A stretch of DNA of 6,702 nt from Desulfuromonas sp. (GTDB taxonomy: Bacteria; Desulfobacterota; Desulfuromonadia; Desulfuromonadales; Trichloromonadaceae). Location: contig JAQYWA010000115.1 in assembly GCA_030145265.1 (NCBI GenBank), positions 1-6,702 of the forward strand, given 5' to 3'. Both the position numbers and the translations under genes were made by a program. The notes under the pieces were generated by a model. The model was given only the letters and a program-made list of their open reading frames with translations, did not search any database and was not told where the DNA came from. Within the stretch, counting starts at the first letter, position 1. Every line of letters begins with the position of its first letter. This document shows positions 1 to 6,702 of the stretch, piece after piece.

Positions 1-2163
1 TTCGCTGACCGCTACGACATCCAGATGGTCGTTCAGTCGACTCGCTCGGTGGCCCGTGGTGTGGTAGCCCGGGCGGTGGCAGACGGTGCCCGCAACAGCC
101 ATGAGTGGACCGAGCAGAAGGCCGGGATTCTCACGGCCTTCGATGATGCTGGCATGACCCAGGTCTTCATGGATCCTGAGGATGGCGGTTTCATCGAGGG
201 ACCGAAGAACCTCGCCCTGGCTCTGATGGCTTTCGAACTCGCCTGGGTTGACGGCGGCGCCGCCACCAGTTCGCTGGCTAACAACCTGGCACTGTCGCCG
301 ATCCACGAAAAAGGCACCCCCGAGCAGAAGTCGACCTACATGCGGCGGGCCGTCCCGCCCCAGCCCGGCGAAGACCGCGTGATCCAGCGTGGGGCCTTTG
401 CCCTGACTGAGCCGCTGCCCTACGTCGGCGTTGATACCGGGGTGGTCTCGGGCAGGCTGCGTGTCGCCTCTTGGGACGAAGGCCAGGAGCCGGTGCTGCA
501 GGTGGAAAAACGCGGCCGCTTCATTACCAATATGGGCTTTGCCAATTTCGTCACCGCCGCCGTTGACTCCGATGATGAGCGGATCAAGGGCAGCTGCATG
601 GTGATCCTTGAGGAAACCGACCCCGGTCTCTTCGATCGCGGTACCCCGACCCAGAAGCTGGTCCACCAGCTCTCCTCGACCCGCGACCCGAACTTCAACC
701 TGAAGATTCCGGCCAATCGCATTATCGGCGGCTACACCGTCAAGGACGGGGTGATCATTCCCAATCGCAACCACTCGGAGATTATTGAGTCGGTTTTTCG
801 CCGCACCCGGGTGCCGGTGGGAATCATGAGCTCGGCCAAGCTCCTTTCGGCGGTCGAGCCGGTTATCCGTTACCAGCGCCACCGGTTTCGCGGCAGCAGC
901 GCCAACAATCCCGGTACGCCGCGTTTCGACCTTGGCCTGCAGCAGAAAGAAGACGCATTGCAGCGGCTGGTCGACGTCTGGGCCGCCGGCGAGGCCGGTG
1001 CCTCTCTCGGCTTTGCCACCGCCCGCTTGTTCGACGAGTTCGATCCTCTCGAGCGGCAGAAAGACCAGCTCTTCGCCGAGCAGGGCATTAAGGGGTCTCG
1101 CGCCCAGATGAAAGTCTTTCGCAAGGTGCAGCAGGACGCTCTCGAGTACATTGAACAGGTTGCCCGCCCTGAGAACGAGCGAGACCAGGCGCGCTTTCAG
1201 GAACTCGAGGCTGACACCCTGGTGCGGTTCATGGTCAAGGATTCACTGGCCAACGTGTTGTGCCCCGCCGGGAAACTGTGGAATACCGGCCACGGAGCCA
1301 CCATGCTGCGTGAGGCGGTGAGCTTGATGGGCGGCTATGGCATCACCGAGGACTGCCCGGGCTTCCTTGGCCAGAAGTGGATGGACATCCAGCTTGAGGC
1401 GACCTACGAGGGTCCCGAAGCGGTGCAGCGCCGCCAGCTCAGTATCACCATGACCAACGAGCTGTTTCTCGTCCAGTTCGGCCAGTGGATCGGTGAATTG
1501 CGGCAGATCGCCGGTAACCACCCCGATATTGGCGCCTGCACGTTGGCCAGCGCCATGGAACTCTGGTTGTGGACCCTGAAGTATTTGCAGAAAGCCAAGG
1601 ACGCCGATGGCAAAGCGCTGTGGCACAATCAGCGTCACGGTGTGGTCTTTCCCTTCGCCGACGCCTTGTGCTGGCTGCTCGCCTCGCGTTGTCAGATCCT
1701 CGATCGCATCGAGCTTGAGACCAAGGGGCCGGAAAATCCGGTTGTTGCCGAGGGCCTGCCCGGCTTGCTTAACTTTTTTGGTGATCTCTGCCATGTTCAG
1801 TCCGCTCGCGCTGCCGGTGAGGTCGGGCGCATCTGCGCCGAGTTGGTTTACGGCTACAACAAGCACCCCAAATGGGGCATCGATGACTGCAACCTCTGTT
1901 TCCAGGGCGAGGCCCTCGATGCATTGGAATCTATCATGCCCGGCATCGCCAGCTGCGGCCGCGGCATCGGCGAAACCGTCGAGGTCGATGGTTCCCACGA
2001 CGCGAAGGCTGGGCCCTGTCCCCAGGACTGCTTGCAAAGCTTCGTGCTGCTGCGCACCCGGCTCGATCTTTGCCTCACCGGGGCCCGCCGGGCCAAAGAT
2101 CGTGCCAGCGCATCGCTGCTTCAGGTGATGATCCCGGAAGCCCTCGATTATCCCGGGGCTTAA
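1..2163 (+). CDS. Acyl-CoA dehydrogenase, large form, 5'-truncated by window edge
   Basis: FAD-dependent alpha,beta-dehydrogenase of acyl-CoA thioesters, expected to pass electrons to the EtfAB encoded downstream. The frame is open from base 1 (720 residues visible). The ATG at 25 has no ribosome binding site in front of it, so the true start is probably upstream. Family landmarks appear in order, numbered from that ATG: the flavin-contact segment ALTEPLPYVGVDTG (near 126-139), the FITNMGFAN strand, a RVPVGIMSSAK helix, and the C-terminal signature MGGYGITEDCPGF followed by TYEG. The Glu of TYEG (codon 1408-1410, residue 462) sits where medium-chain-type enzymes carry the catalytic base. About 250 further residues follow it, much longer than the usual 380-residue enzyme and more like the long multidomain members. 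The last 90 residues are cysteine-rich (622, 625, 644, 665, 669, 683). The family call is firm; the substrate cannot be told from sequence. Confidence 0.93.
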   Translation, partial: FADRYDIQMVVQSTRSVARGVVARAVADGARNSHEWTEQKAGILTAFDDAGMTQVFMDPEDGGFIEGPKNLALALMAFELAWVDGGAATSSLANNLALSPIHEKGTPEQKSTYMRRAVPPQPGEDRVIQRGAFALTEPLPYVGVDTGVVSGRLRVASWDEGQEPVLQVEKRGRFITNMGFANFVTAAVDSDDERIKGSCMVILEETDPGLFDRGTPTQKLVHQLSSTRDPNFNLKIPANRIIGGYTVKDGVIIPNRNHSEIIESVFRRTRVPVGIMSSAKLLSAVEPVIRYQRHRFRGSSANNPGTPRFDLGLQQKEDALQRLVDVWAAGEAGASLGFATARLFDEFDPLERQKDQLFAEQGIKGSRAQMKVFRKVQQDALEYIEQVARPENERDQARFQELEADTLVRFMVKDSLANVLCPAGKLWNTGHGATMLREAVSLMGGYGITEDCPGFLGQKWMDIQLEATYEGPEAVQRRQLSITMTNELFLVQFGQWIGELRQIAGNHPDIGACTLASAMELWLWTLKYLQKAKDADGKALWHNQRHGVVFPFADALCWLLASRCQILDRIELETKGPENPVVAEGLPGLLNFFGDLCHVQSARAAGEVGRICAELVYGYNKHPKWGIDDCNLCFQGEALDALESIMPGIASCGRGIGETVEVDGSHDAKAGPCPQDCLQSFVLLRTRLDLCLTGARRAKDRASASLLQVMIPEALDYPGA

Positions 2164-2234
2164 GGGTCCAGGGATCGTGTCTCCCGGGCAGCGTCTTCAT
2201 GTTGTGGCGTGTCAAAAGATCGAAGTTGAGTAGG

Positions 2235-2278
2235 GTTCCCCGTTCCGCCATCACCGTTGGTGATGGCGGAACGGGAAC
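2235..2278. repeat. Long hairpin-forming inverted repeat, 20-bp stem
   Basis: The left arm 2235-2255 and right arm 2259-2278 are perfectly complementary over 20 pairs, except for one extra C bulged in the left arm, and are joined by a 3-base GTT loop. The core CCGTTCCGCCATCACC is an uninterrupted 16-bp match. No T-run follows on either strand, so it is not a standard intrinsic terminator. It could be an mRNA-stabilising or rho-independent-like processing hairpin, a dispersed palindromic repeat, or the trace of a mobile element. Confidence 0.85.
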
Positions 2279-2449
2279 GCCGCTCAGCTTTCACGTCCCT
2301 CGCCATTTACTGAATCCCAACCACACGGCTGCTCCCCGAACGTCCACTTACGCTCCGACGGCCTCACGGGGGCTTAAAACCCCGATCGTCGTCAACGATG
2401 TGCAACACGCGGTGGCTCCCTTTGGGGTCGTCGCTTCCCGAAGATGGAA

Positions 2450-2454
2450 AGAGG
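2450..2454 (+). promoter_or_regulatory. Ribosome binding site fixing the ETF-QO-like start
   Basis: AGAGG lies 6 bases before the ATG at 2461, within a purine-rich GGAAAGAGG run. The longer in-frame start at 2398 has no comparable site, and the FAD-binding fold begins within ten residues of the 2461 start. The shorter protein is therefore preferred. Confidence 0.7.
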
Positions 2455-2460
2455 CAGAAC

Positions 2461-4299
2461 ATGGATATTGAACGCCAGATGATGGAAGTGGATATTGCCT
2501 GTGTCGGCTTCGGGCCGGCTACGGCGGGTTTTCTCCATACCCTTTCGGGCGCCATGATGGCCCCTGACGGCCAGATTCTTCTTGAAAGCAAGGTCATGCC
2601 CGGCGCTCCGCTGCAAGTCGTCTGCTACGAGCGGGCCGACGACATCGGTTTCGGAGTCTCCGGGGTGGTCACTCGCGCTCGTGCCCTCCGCGAAAGTTTC
2701 CCTGACTTCGACCCCGCACAGATCCCGATGGCCTGCCCGGTGAAAGAGGAGCAGGTCCTGTATTTGCTCGATCCCATCGGCGCCAGCCACCGTTCTTCCG
2801 GGGTCAAGGCCCTCGACAGCATGATCGGCCTGCTCGGCAAGCGCGATAGTGCCGTTTCTTTGCCCTACATCCCGCCCTTTCTCAGCAAGGAAGAGGGGGT
2901 GGTCTTTTCCATCGGTCAGTTTAACCAGTGGATCGGTTCTCAGCTGATGGGCACGGGGCTGGTGCAGGTCTGGCCGGGAATGCCGGTAAGCGAGCCGCTG
3001 ATCGATGAGAATAAGGTCGTCGGCATCCGTCTCGTCGACCAGGGGGTGGACAAAGATGGCAGTCCCGGACCCGGATATATGCCGGGGATGGACATTCGCG
3101 CCGCCTTGACCGTGGTCGGCGACGGCCCGGTCGGCCCGGTCGGACAGAAGCTCGACGCACACTTCGGCCTGCCCGAAGGTCACCACATCAGCGAGTGGGC
3201 CGCCGGCATCAAGGCGGTGGTCGAGCTTCCTGAAAATACGGAGCTTGAGCCCGGTTTCGTGCTGCACACCCTCGGCTACCCCGAGCCGGAGGTCTTCGGC
3301 TTCCTCTATGTCTATCCCGACCGCATCGCCTCTCTCGGCATTTTCGTTCCTTCCTGGCTCGACAGTCCGATCCGTTCGAGCTACCGGATGCTGCAGCACT
3401 GGATGCAGCACCCCGCCGTGTGGCGCCACCTCGAAGGCGGCACCCTGCGTTCGTGGGGGGCTAAGTCGCTGCAGGAATCGGGGCAGCGCGGCGAGCCTTT
3501 CCTCACCGGGGACGGCTACGCCCGTATCGGCGAAGGTTCGGGCAGCACCAATGTTCTCACCGGTTCCGGGGTCGACGAAGCCTGGGCCACCGGCGTCATG
3601 CTCGCCGAGGGGGTCATCGAACTGGCCCAGGCCGGCTTACCCTTCGACCAGGTCAATCTCGATCGCGTCTATCTCGGCCGCCGCCGCGGCAGTTGGGTTG
3701 AAGAGGAGGCGCAGGTCGCCAAAAAAGCCCGCGACGGTTTTACCCGCGGCATGATCCCCGGTTTGATGGGGATGGCGCTGACCGGCCTCAGCGGCGGGCG
3801 TATCAACGTCCCCGCCACTCCTAAGGCTCCATCGCAACGCATCCCTACCCTGAACGAGTACTTTCGCGGACGGATCGATAGCTCGGAGGTCGAGGCGATC
3901 GTAAGCCAATGCCGGCAACAGGGAAAGTCGCCGGTCGACCCGCTGATGGATAAGCTCGGCTGGCCGCAGATCGCTTACGACGGCAAACTGCTTTTTTCGC
4001 ATCAGGATGCGTTGCTGCTCGGCGGCAAGGTGCAGGCGGCGCCCGGCTTCGCCGATCATGTTCGCTTCGCCGACCCCGCGCTATGCGAGCGCTGCGACCG
4101 CCAGGTGTGCGTGGCGATGTGCTCTGGCCAGGCGATCGCCGCCGCCGAGGGGGGCGGCAGGCCAGAGTTTGACCGTGAAAAATGCGTCCATTGCGGGGTC
4201 TGTTTGTGGAACTGCTGTCAGGCCCGCGCCGACGATGGCCAGCGCGGCAACATCGACTTTGAGGCCGGCTCAGGGGGCCTGCATTCAGCGGAAAACTGA
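2461..4299 (+). CDS. ETF:quinone oxidoreductase-like flavoprotein with fused ferredoxin domain (FixC-FixX type)
   Basis: The protein has 612 residues. It begins with a Rossmann FAD site, VGFGPATAG (Gly16, Gly18, Gly23), and ends with a ferredoxin domain. In between are segments that line up with ETF-quinone oxidoreductase: VVGDGPVGPVGQKL followed by the IKAVVELPE strand, then HTLGYPEPEVFGFLYVYPD, a HPAVWRHLEGG motif, and the second flavin segment TGDGYARIGEGSGSTNVL (Asp at about 351). The tail carries CERCDRQVCVAMC (Cys 542, 545, 550, 554) and CVHCGVCLWNCC (Cys 575, 578, 581, 585, 586). Known ETF-QO enzymes move electrons from reduced ETF through FAD and one [4Fe-4S] cluster to membrane quinone. 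Here the cysteine count would allow two clusters. There is no signal peptide or obvious transmembrane helix, so a peripheral membrane protein is expected. The gene sits directly before etfBA, its likely electron donor. The domain assignment is strong; quinone as acceptor is inference. Confidence 0.9.
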   Translation: MDIERQMMEVDIACVGFGPATAGFLHTLSGAMMAPDGQILLESKVMPGAPLQVVCYERADDIGFGVSGVVTRARALRESFPDFDPAQIPMACPVKEEQVLYLLDPIGASHRSSGVKALDSMIGLLGKRDSAVSLPYIPPFLSKEEGVVFSIGQFNQWIGSQLMGTGLVQVWPGMPVSEPLIDENKVVGIRLVDQGVDKDGSPGPGYMPGMDIRAALTVVGDGPVGPVGQKLDAHFGLPEGHHISEWAAGIKAVVELPENTELEPGFVLHTLGYPEPEVFGFLYVYPDRIASLGIFVPSWLDSPIRSSYRMLQHWMQHPAVWRHLEGGTLRSWGAKSLQESGQRGEPFLTGDGYARIGEGSGSTNVLTGSGVDEAWATGVMLAEGVIELAQAGLPFDQVNLDRVYLGRRRGSWVEEEAQVAKKARDGFTRGMIPGLMGMALTGLSGGRINVPATPKAPSQRIPTLNEYFRGRIDSSEVEAIVSQCRQQGKSPVDPLMDKLGWPQIAYDGKLLFSHQDALLLGGKVQAAPGFADHVRFADPALCERCDRQVCVAMCSGQAIAAAEGGGRPEFDREKCVHCGVCLWNCCQARADDGQRGNIDFEAGSGGLHSAEN

Positions 4300-4382
4300 C
4301 CTTATTGAGTTTTGTTGCCGGCCCAAATTTTCATTGGATGGTTAAATAAAAAATTAAACCGACTAGCATAGGAGAGACGTGG
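4300..4382 (+). promoter_or_regulatory. AT-rich leader before etfB with strong ribosome binding site
   Basis: This 83-bp spacer is much richer in A and T than the coding sequence on either side, especially around 4327-4359. AGGAGA at 4370-4375 stands 7 bases before the etfB ATG and is a near-ideal ribosome binding site. The base composition would suit an internal promoter for etfBA, but no -35/-10 pair of good quality and spacing was found. The promoter part is therefore a guess and only the ribosome binding site is well supported. Confidence 0.4.
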
Positions 4383-5192
4383 ATGAGTGAAGGATTCCAT
4401 ATCGTGGTCTGCGGCAGCCTGGTCCCTGACCCGCTGCAAACCCTCGAACCGATTCAGGGTCCGACCGGGCCGGTGCTGAAAAATGAACTGATGTTGCCGG
4501 CGATCCTCGATCCCTGGGCCGGACATGCCCTTTATGAGGCGGCCAATTTGGCCAAAAACGTTCCCGGCAGCAAGGTGTGGCTGGTCAGCCTCGGGCCCAA
4601 GGCTAAGCTGCAACAGCTGATGATGACCATCGCGCAAAAGGTCGCCTTTGAACTCGTCGCCATCGACGGCCCGGCCGGCGGCTTCAACGATGCTTTCGAG
4701 ACGGCCACGGCCCTGGCCGGTGCCATCGAGGGCATCGCTGGGCTCGATCGGGGACGGCTGCTGCTGTTCGGCGGCTGCGCCTCGGCCTCCCGCGATGCCG
4801 GGGTGACCATGCAGATGGTCGGCGAGCAGCTTGGTATCCGTGAACAGTTTCTCGGGGTCGACGAAATGAGCGTCGAGGGCGATGGTGCCTTGAAGATTCT
4901 CGAGCGCATCGAGGCTGGCCGCTATCAGGTCTCCCGCTGCGCCGGGGCCCCGGCGGTGCTCGGCTGGGCCACCGGTAGCCTTCCCGAGCCCCCCAACAAT
5001 CCCCAGGTGGGGATGATGAATATGCGTACCATCATGCCGGCTTTACAAAAGGCCCAGCCGGCACAGGTCGACACCGGGGGGGTCAGCTTCGCCAAGGTCG
5101 AACTGCCCCAGCAGCGCCGCAAAACCCGCATCGTCAAGGACACTCCCACGGAAGAGATTGCCCGGGAGATTGTCGCCTGGCTCAAGGGATAA
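4383..5192 (+). CDS. etfB: Electron-transfer flavoprotein beta subunit (divergent)
   Basis: The protein has 269 residues, close to the usual 250-265. EtfB pairs with EtfA to form a soluble FAD-containing carrier; in ordinary ETFs the beta subunit holds AMP. The visible family pattern includes an N-terminal strand with VPD (residues 14-16), DPWAGHALYEAANLAK (from residue 43) in place of the common NP-DE-A-EEA helix, then VWLVSLGPKAKLQQLM. The segment LLLFGGCASASRDAGVTMQM (Asp138) stands where the nucleotide-binding D-x-GQ-G region normally lies. The usual GADRA motif is replaced by AQKVAFELVAI, and GQ-G is not kept, so this is a divergent branch and AMP binding is uncertain. The C-terminal arm (NMRTIMPALQKAQ) matches the family's N-IM-AK segment. 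The start at 4383 is fixed by a good AGGAGA site. It lies 45 bases before etfA and is surely co-transcribed with it. Confidence 0.88.
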   Translation: MSEGFHIVVCGSLVPDPLQTLEPIQGPTGPVLKNELMLPAILDPWAGHALYEAANLAKNVPGSKVWLVSLGPKAKLQQLMMTIAQKVAFELVAIDGPAGGFNDAFETATALAGAIEGIAGLDRGRLLLFGGCASASRDAGVTMQMVGEQLGIREQFLGVDEMSVEGDGALKILERIEAGRYQVSRCAGAPAVLGWATGSLPEPPNNPQVGMMNMRTIMPALQKAQPAQVDTGGVSFAKVELPQQRRKTRIVKDTPTEEIAREIVAWLKG

Positions 5193-5196
5193 ATTC

Positions 5197-5211
5197 TGCG
5201 GCTCTACCGCA
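5197..5211 (+). other. Small hairpin between etfB and etfA
   Basis: TGCGG pairs with CCGCA across the loop CTCTA, starting 4 bases after the etfB stop. It has no T-run and is too weak to be a terminator. It could modestly affect relative translation or stability of the two cistrons, or be chance. GGAG at 5227-5230, 7 bases before the etfA ATG, lies outside the stem. Confidence 0.3.
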
Positions 5212-5237
5212 CTGATCTTTACAGATGGAGACTGACA

Positions 5238-6269
5238 ATGGAAAAGATTCTGTTCCTTGCCCATACTCAAGAAGACGGTAGCCTGCCGAAGGCGGCTCTT
5301 GAAGGCTTGACCGCCGCCCTCGACCTGGGGGCCAAACTTGGCGGCGCTCCGCTAAGCGTCGGCCTTGTCGGCGGCGATGTCCAGCAGGCCGCCGACACCA
5401 TCGCCGGCTGCGGCGCCGAGGCCTTTGTCGCCGTTTCCGGCGCCGACTTTGCCGTTTCTCGCTACGTTACCGATGCCGCCGCGGTCGAGGCCCTGGTCAA
5501 ACAGGTCGAACCGACGTTGGTGCTCGCCCCGACGACCGCGCGCTTTTCCCGCTGCTTGCCGGGCGCCGCTTACCGCTGCGATGGCCGCATCGAAACCCAC
5601 ATCAGTGCCATCGAAACCGACGGCGGCACGGTACAGGTCCAGCGCTGGTATTACCGTCAGCGCATGGTCGCCACCCTTTCCCGCGAGCAGCGCCCCTGGT
5701 TCCTGGTTGTCGATCCCGGGGTCTTCGAACCCTGGCAGGGGGCCAGCGGGTCTGCCGAACTGCAGCAGGTCGCCGCGGCGGCCCCCGAAGGCGGGGTGCG
5801 CACCGAGGTGATCGGCATTGAGGCGCCGGCCGCCGATGCCCAGACCATTCGTCCCGAAGCCGAGCTGCTGTTCGTTGCCGGGGCCGGCTGGACCAAGAAA
5901 CAGGCCGACGGTGCCGTGCACAGCAAAGATGCTGAGACGCTGATCCTCGGGTTCCTCAATTCATGCAAGGCGTCCCTCGGCAGCAGCAAGTCGCTGGTCG
6001 ATCAGTCGGGCGAGGGCGAGACGGTGCTGCCCTTCATGAGTCACCTCAACCAAGTTGGCCAGACCGGCTCTACCCCGCGGCATCCCAAGGGATTGGCGGC
6101 CTGTTGCCATGGCGAAGAGCCGCATACTGTCGGCTGGCGCTTTATCGGCGAACGCCGGGCGATTAATCTCGACGCCAACTGCGGTTGGGCCCAGGGCAAG
6201 GCCGACGTGCTTTACGTCGCCGACGCTTTCGAGGTCATCGCCAAGGTCAACGAGATGCTCGCTGACTAG
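5238..6269 (+). CDS. etfA: Electron-transfer flavoprotein alpha subunit (divergent)
   Basis: The protein has 343 residues, typical for EtfA (about 310-340). The N-terminal half is the alpha/beta domain that packs on EtfB: KILFLAHTQEDGSLPKAALEGL, then VSVGLVGGDV-like strands, LVLAPTTARFSRCLPGAAYRCDGRIETHISAIE, and WYYRQRMVATLS in place of the usual R--YGG-- segment. The C-terminal half is the FAD domain. It retains the hallmark QVGQTG (residues 272-277), which contacts the flavin, and a His at 296 (PHTVGW) that may equal the conserved His of the QH-AG motif. The expected GISGA stretch is changed to LAACCHGEE, and AIN-D--API to AINLDANCGWAQGKAD, so the flavin surroundings differ from standard ETFs. 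GGAG sits 7 bases before the ATG. The stop TAG (6267-6269) is part of a transposon target duplication. Family assignment is confident; redox properties are unknown. Confidence 0.88.
   Translation: MEKILFLAHTQEDGSLPKAALEGLTAALDLGAKLGGAPLSVGLVGGDVQQAADTIAGCGAEAFVAVSGADFAVSRYVTDAAAVEALVKQVEPTLVLAPTTARFSRCLPGAAYRCDGRIETHISAIETDGGTVQVQRWYYRQRMVATLSREQRPWFLVVDPGVFEPWQGASGSAELQQVAAAAPEGGVRTEVIGIEAPAADAQTIRPEAELLFVAGAGWTKKQADGAVHSKDAETLILGFLNSCKASLGSSKSLVDQSGEGETVLPFMSHLNQVGQTGSTPRHPKGLAACCHGEEPHTVGWRFIGERRAINLDANCGWAQGKADVLYVADAFEVIAKVNEMLAD
6266..6269. repeat. Left copy of CTAG target-site duplication
   Basis: CTAG here immediately precedes the left terminal inverted repeat, and the same four bases follow the right one at 6430-6433. 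Its last three bases are the etfA stop codon. Four-base CTAG-type (YTAR) duplications are known for part of the IS5 family. Confidence 0.7.
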
Positions 6270-6429
6270 GAGGTTGTCGGACTTAGCGGACCGAAACGAA
6301 AAATTGGATGTTCGAGACCAGATTTTCGAGAATTTGAGAGCGAATAGCAGGGCTATTTGTCGAAAATTATCGGGAATATGGGCCGATTAGCCGATTTTGC
6401 AGTCGGTTCATGGTAAGCCCGACAGTCTC
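6270..6429. mobile_element. MITE-like element, 160 bp, IS5-family type ends (tentative)
   Basis: The ends are terminal inverted repeats: the left end 6270-6285 reads GAGGTTGTCGGACTTA and the complement of the right end 6414-6429 reads GAGACTGTCGGGCTTA (13 of 16 match). Weaker symmetry continues inward (ACCGA...AAAAT-GG on both sides). CTAG flanks both ends. The centre folds into a further hairpin: ATTTTCGA at 6322-6329 pairs with TCGAAAAT at 6360-6367, enclosing CGAATAGC and GCTATTTG around an AGG loop. It is AT-richer than the neighbouring genes and carries no transposase, so it would need one supplied in trans. Size, ends and target duplication fit a miniature inverted-repeat transposable element. 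The IS5 link rests only on the duplication length and sequence. Confidence 0.75.
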
Positions 6430-6433
6430 CTAG
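6430..6433. repeat. Right copy of CTAG target-site duplication
   Basis: CTAG follows the right inverted-repeat end directly. Removing 6270-6433 would rejoin etfA to GATGCTG with one CTAG and the same stop codon, and would put the terminator hairpin about 23 bases after the stop. Confidence 0.7.
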
Positions 6434-6456
6434 GATGCTGTTTGTCTGCCCCCCCA

Positions 6457-6487
6457 GGCCTCGGACCTCATGGTTCGGGGCCTTTTT
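6457..6487 (+). terminator. Intrinsic terminator of the etf operon
   Basis: GGCCTCGGACC (6457-6467) pairs with GGTTCGGGGCC (6472-6482) over 11 positions, two of them G-U, around a TCAT loop, and is followed at once by TTTTT (6483-6487). An added A-T pair can extend the stem. The orientation matches transcription of etfA. Confidence 0.92.
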
Positions 6488-6491
6488 GTTG

Positions 6492-6702
<211 letters not shown>

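Larger units (their letters stand above)
2164..2460. other. Intergenic gap between dehydrogenase and ETF-QO-like gene
   Basis: This 297-bp stretch has no convincing gene. Its main structure is the long palindrome at 2235-2278. Smaller inverted repeats follow, such as GGGG-CTTAAAA-CCCC near 2373-2387 and ATCGT-CGTCA-ACGAT just after it. No clear -35/-10 pair was found. The reading frame of the downstream gene stays open back to an ATG at 2398, but that part (CNTRWLPLGSS...) looks unlike the N-terminus of the family. The gap is long compared with the 83 and 45 bases between the later genes. It may therefore separate two transcription units or hold the remains of an insertion; neither is shown. 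Confidence 0.6.

Noticed and set aside
1243..2037. 264-residue open frame on the minus strand
   Set aside because: It is antisense to the acyl-CoA dehydrogenase, including its GGYG/YEG signature. It has no ribosome binding site or recognisable domain.
2235..2278. Intrinsic terminator for the dehydrogenase gene
   Set aside because: The stem is strong but no T-run follows on either strand, so a standard rho-independent terminator is not supported.
2398..2460. Longer start for the ETF-QO-like protein (21 extra residues)
   Set aside because: The ATG at 2398 lacks a ribosome binding site and the extra residues do not resemble the family. The start at 2461 has AGAGG at good spacing and leads straight into the FAD fold.
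2392..3429. 345-residue open frame on the minus strand
   Set aside because: It lies opposite the ETF-QO-like gene, whose FAD and ETF-QO motifs are unmistakable. The minus frame is rich in His, Asp and Arg, typical of an antisense shadow in GC-rich DNA, and shows no family motif.
5352..5921. 189-residue open frame on the minus strand
   Set aside because: It is antisense to etfA with low-complexity Gly/Ala/Asp composition, so a shadow of GC-biased codons.

Overview
The window is a GC-rich, tightly coded stretch in which every gene reads on the + strand. It encodes one functional module: an acyl-CoA dehydrogenase (5' end outside the window), an ETF:quinone oxidoreductase-like flavoprotein with a fused ferredoxin tail, and the two subunits of an electron-transfer flavoprotein (EtfB, then EtfA). 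This gene set, with quite divergent Etf subunits, suggests an anaerobic or facultative bacterium that oxidises acids, perhaps a Desulfuromonadales/Geobacter-type deltaproteobacterium. The lineage is an inference from gene content and style, not proven by any marker here.

Layout. 1-2163: acyl-CoA dehydrogenase, open at the left edge. 2164-2460: non-coding gap with a striking near-perfect 20-bp palindrome. 2461-4299: FixC/FixX-like (ETF-QO-like) flavoprotein with eight or nine C-terminal cysteines arranged for two Fe-S clusters. 4300-4382: AT-rich spacer. 4383-5192: etfB. 5238-6269: etfA. 6266-6433: a 160-bp MITE-like element with terminal inverted repeats and a CTAG target duplication, sitting exactly on the etfA stop codon. 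6457-6487: a strong intrinsic terminator. 6492-6702: the 5' part of a group II intron RNA, probably class C, beginning 4 bases after the terminator's T-run and leaving the window on the right.

How it works together (inference from family knowledge): the dehydrogenase oxidises an acyl-CoA (substrate unknown) and passes electrons to the EtfAB flavoprotein. The ETF-QO-like protein takes them from EtfAB and delivers them through FAD and Fe-S clusters, most likely to the membrane quinone pool. The 3' end of this operon has been hit by two unrelated mobile elements. Both are placed so that they do no damage: the MITE restores the stop codon by target duplication, and the intron lies beyond the terminator. 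No clearly new multi-gene system is visible. The most informative features are the nested insertions at the operon end, the fused two-cluster ferredoxin tail and the divergent Etf pair.
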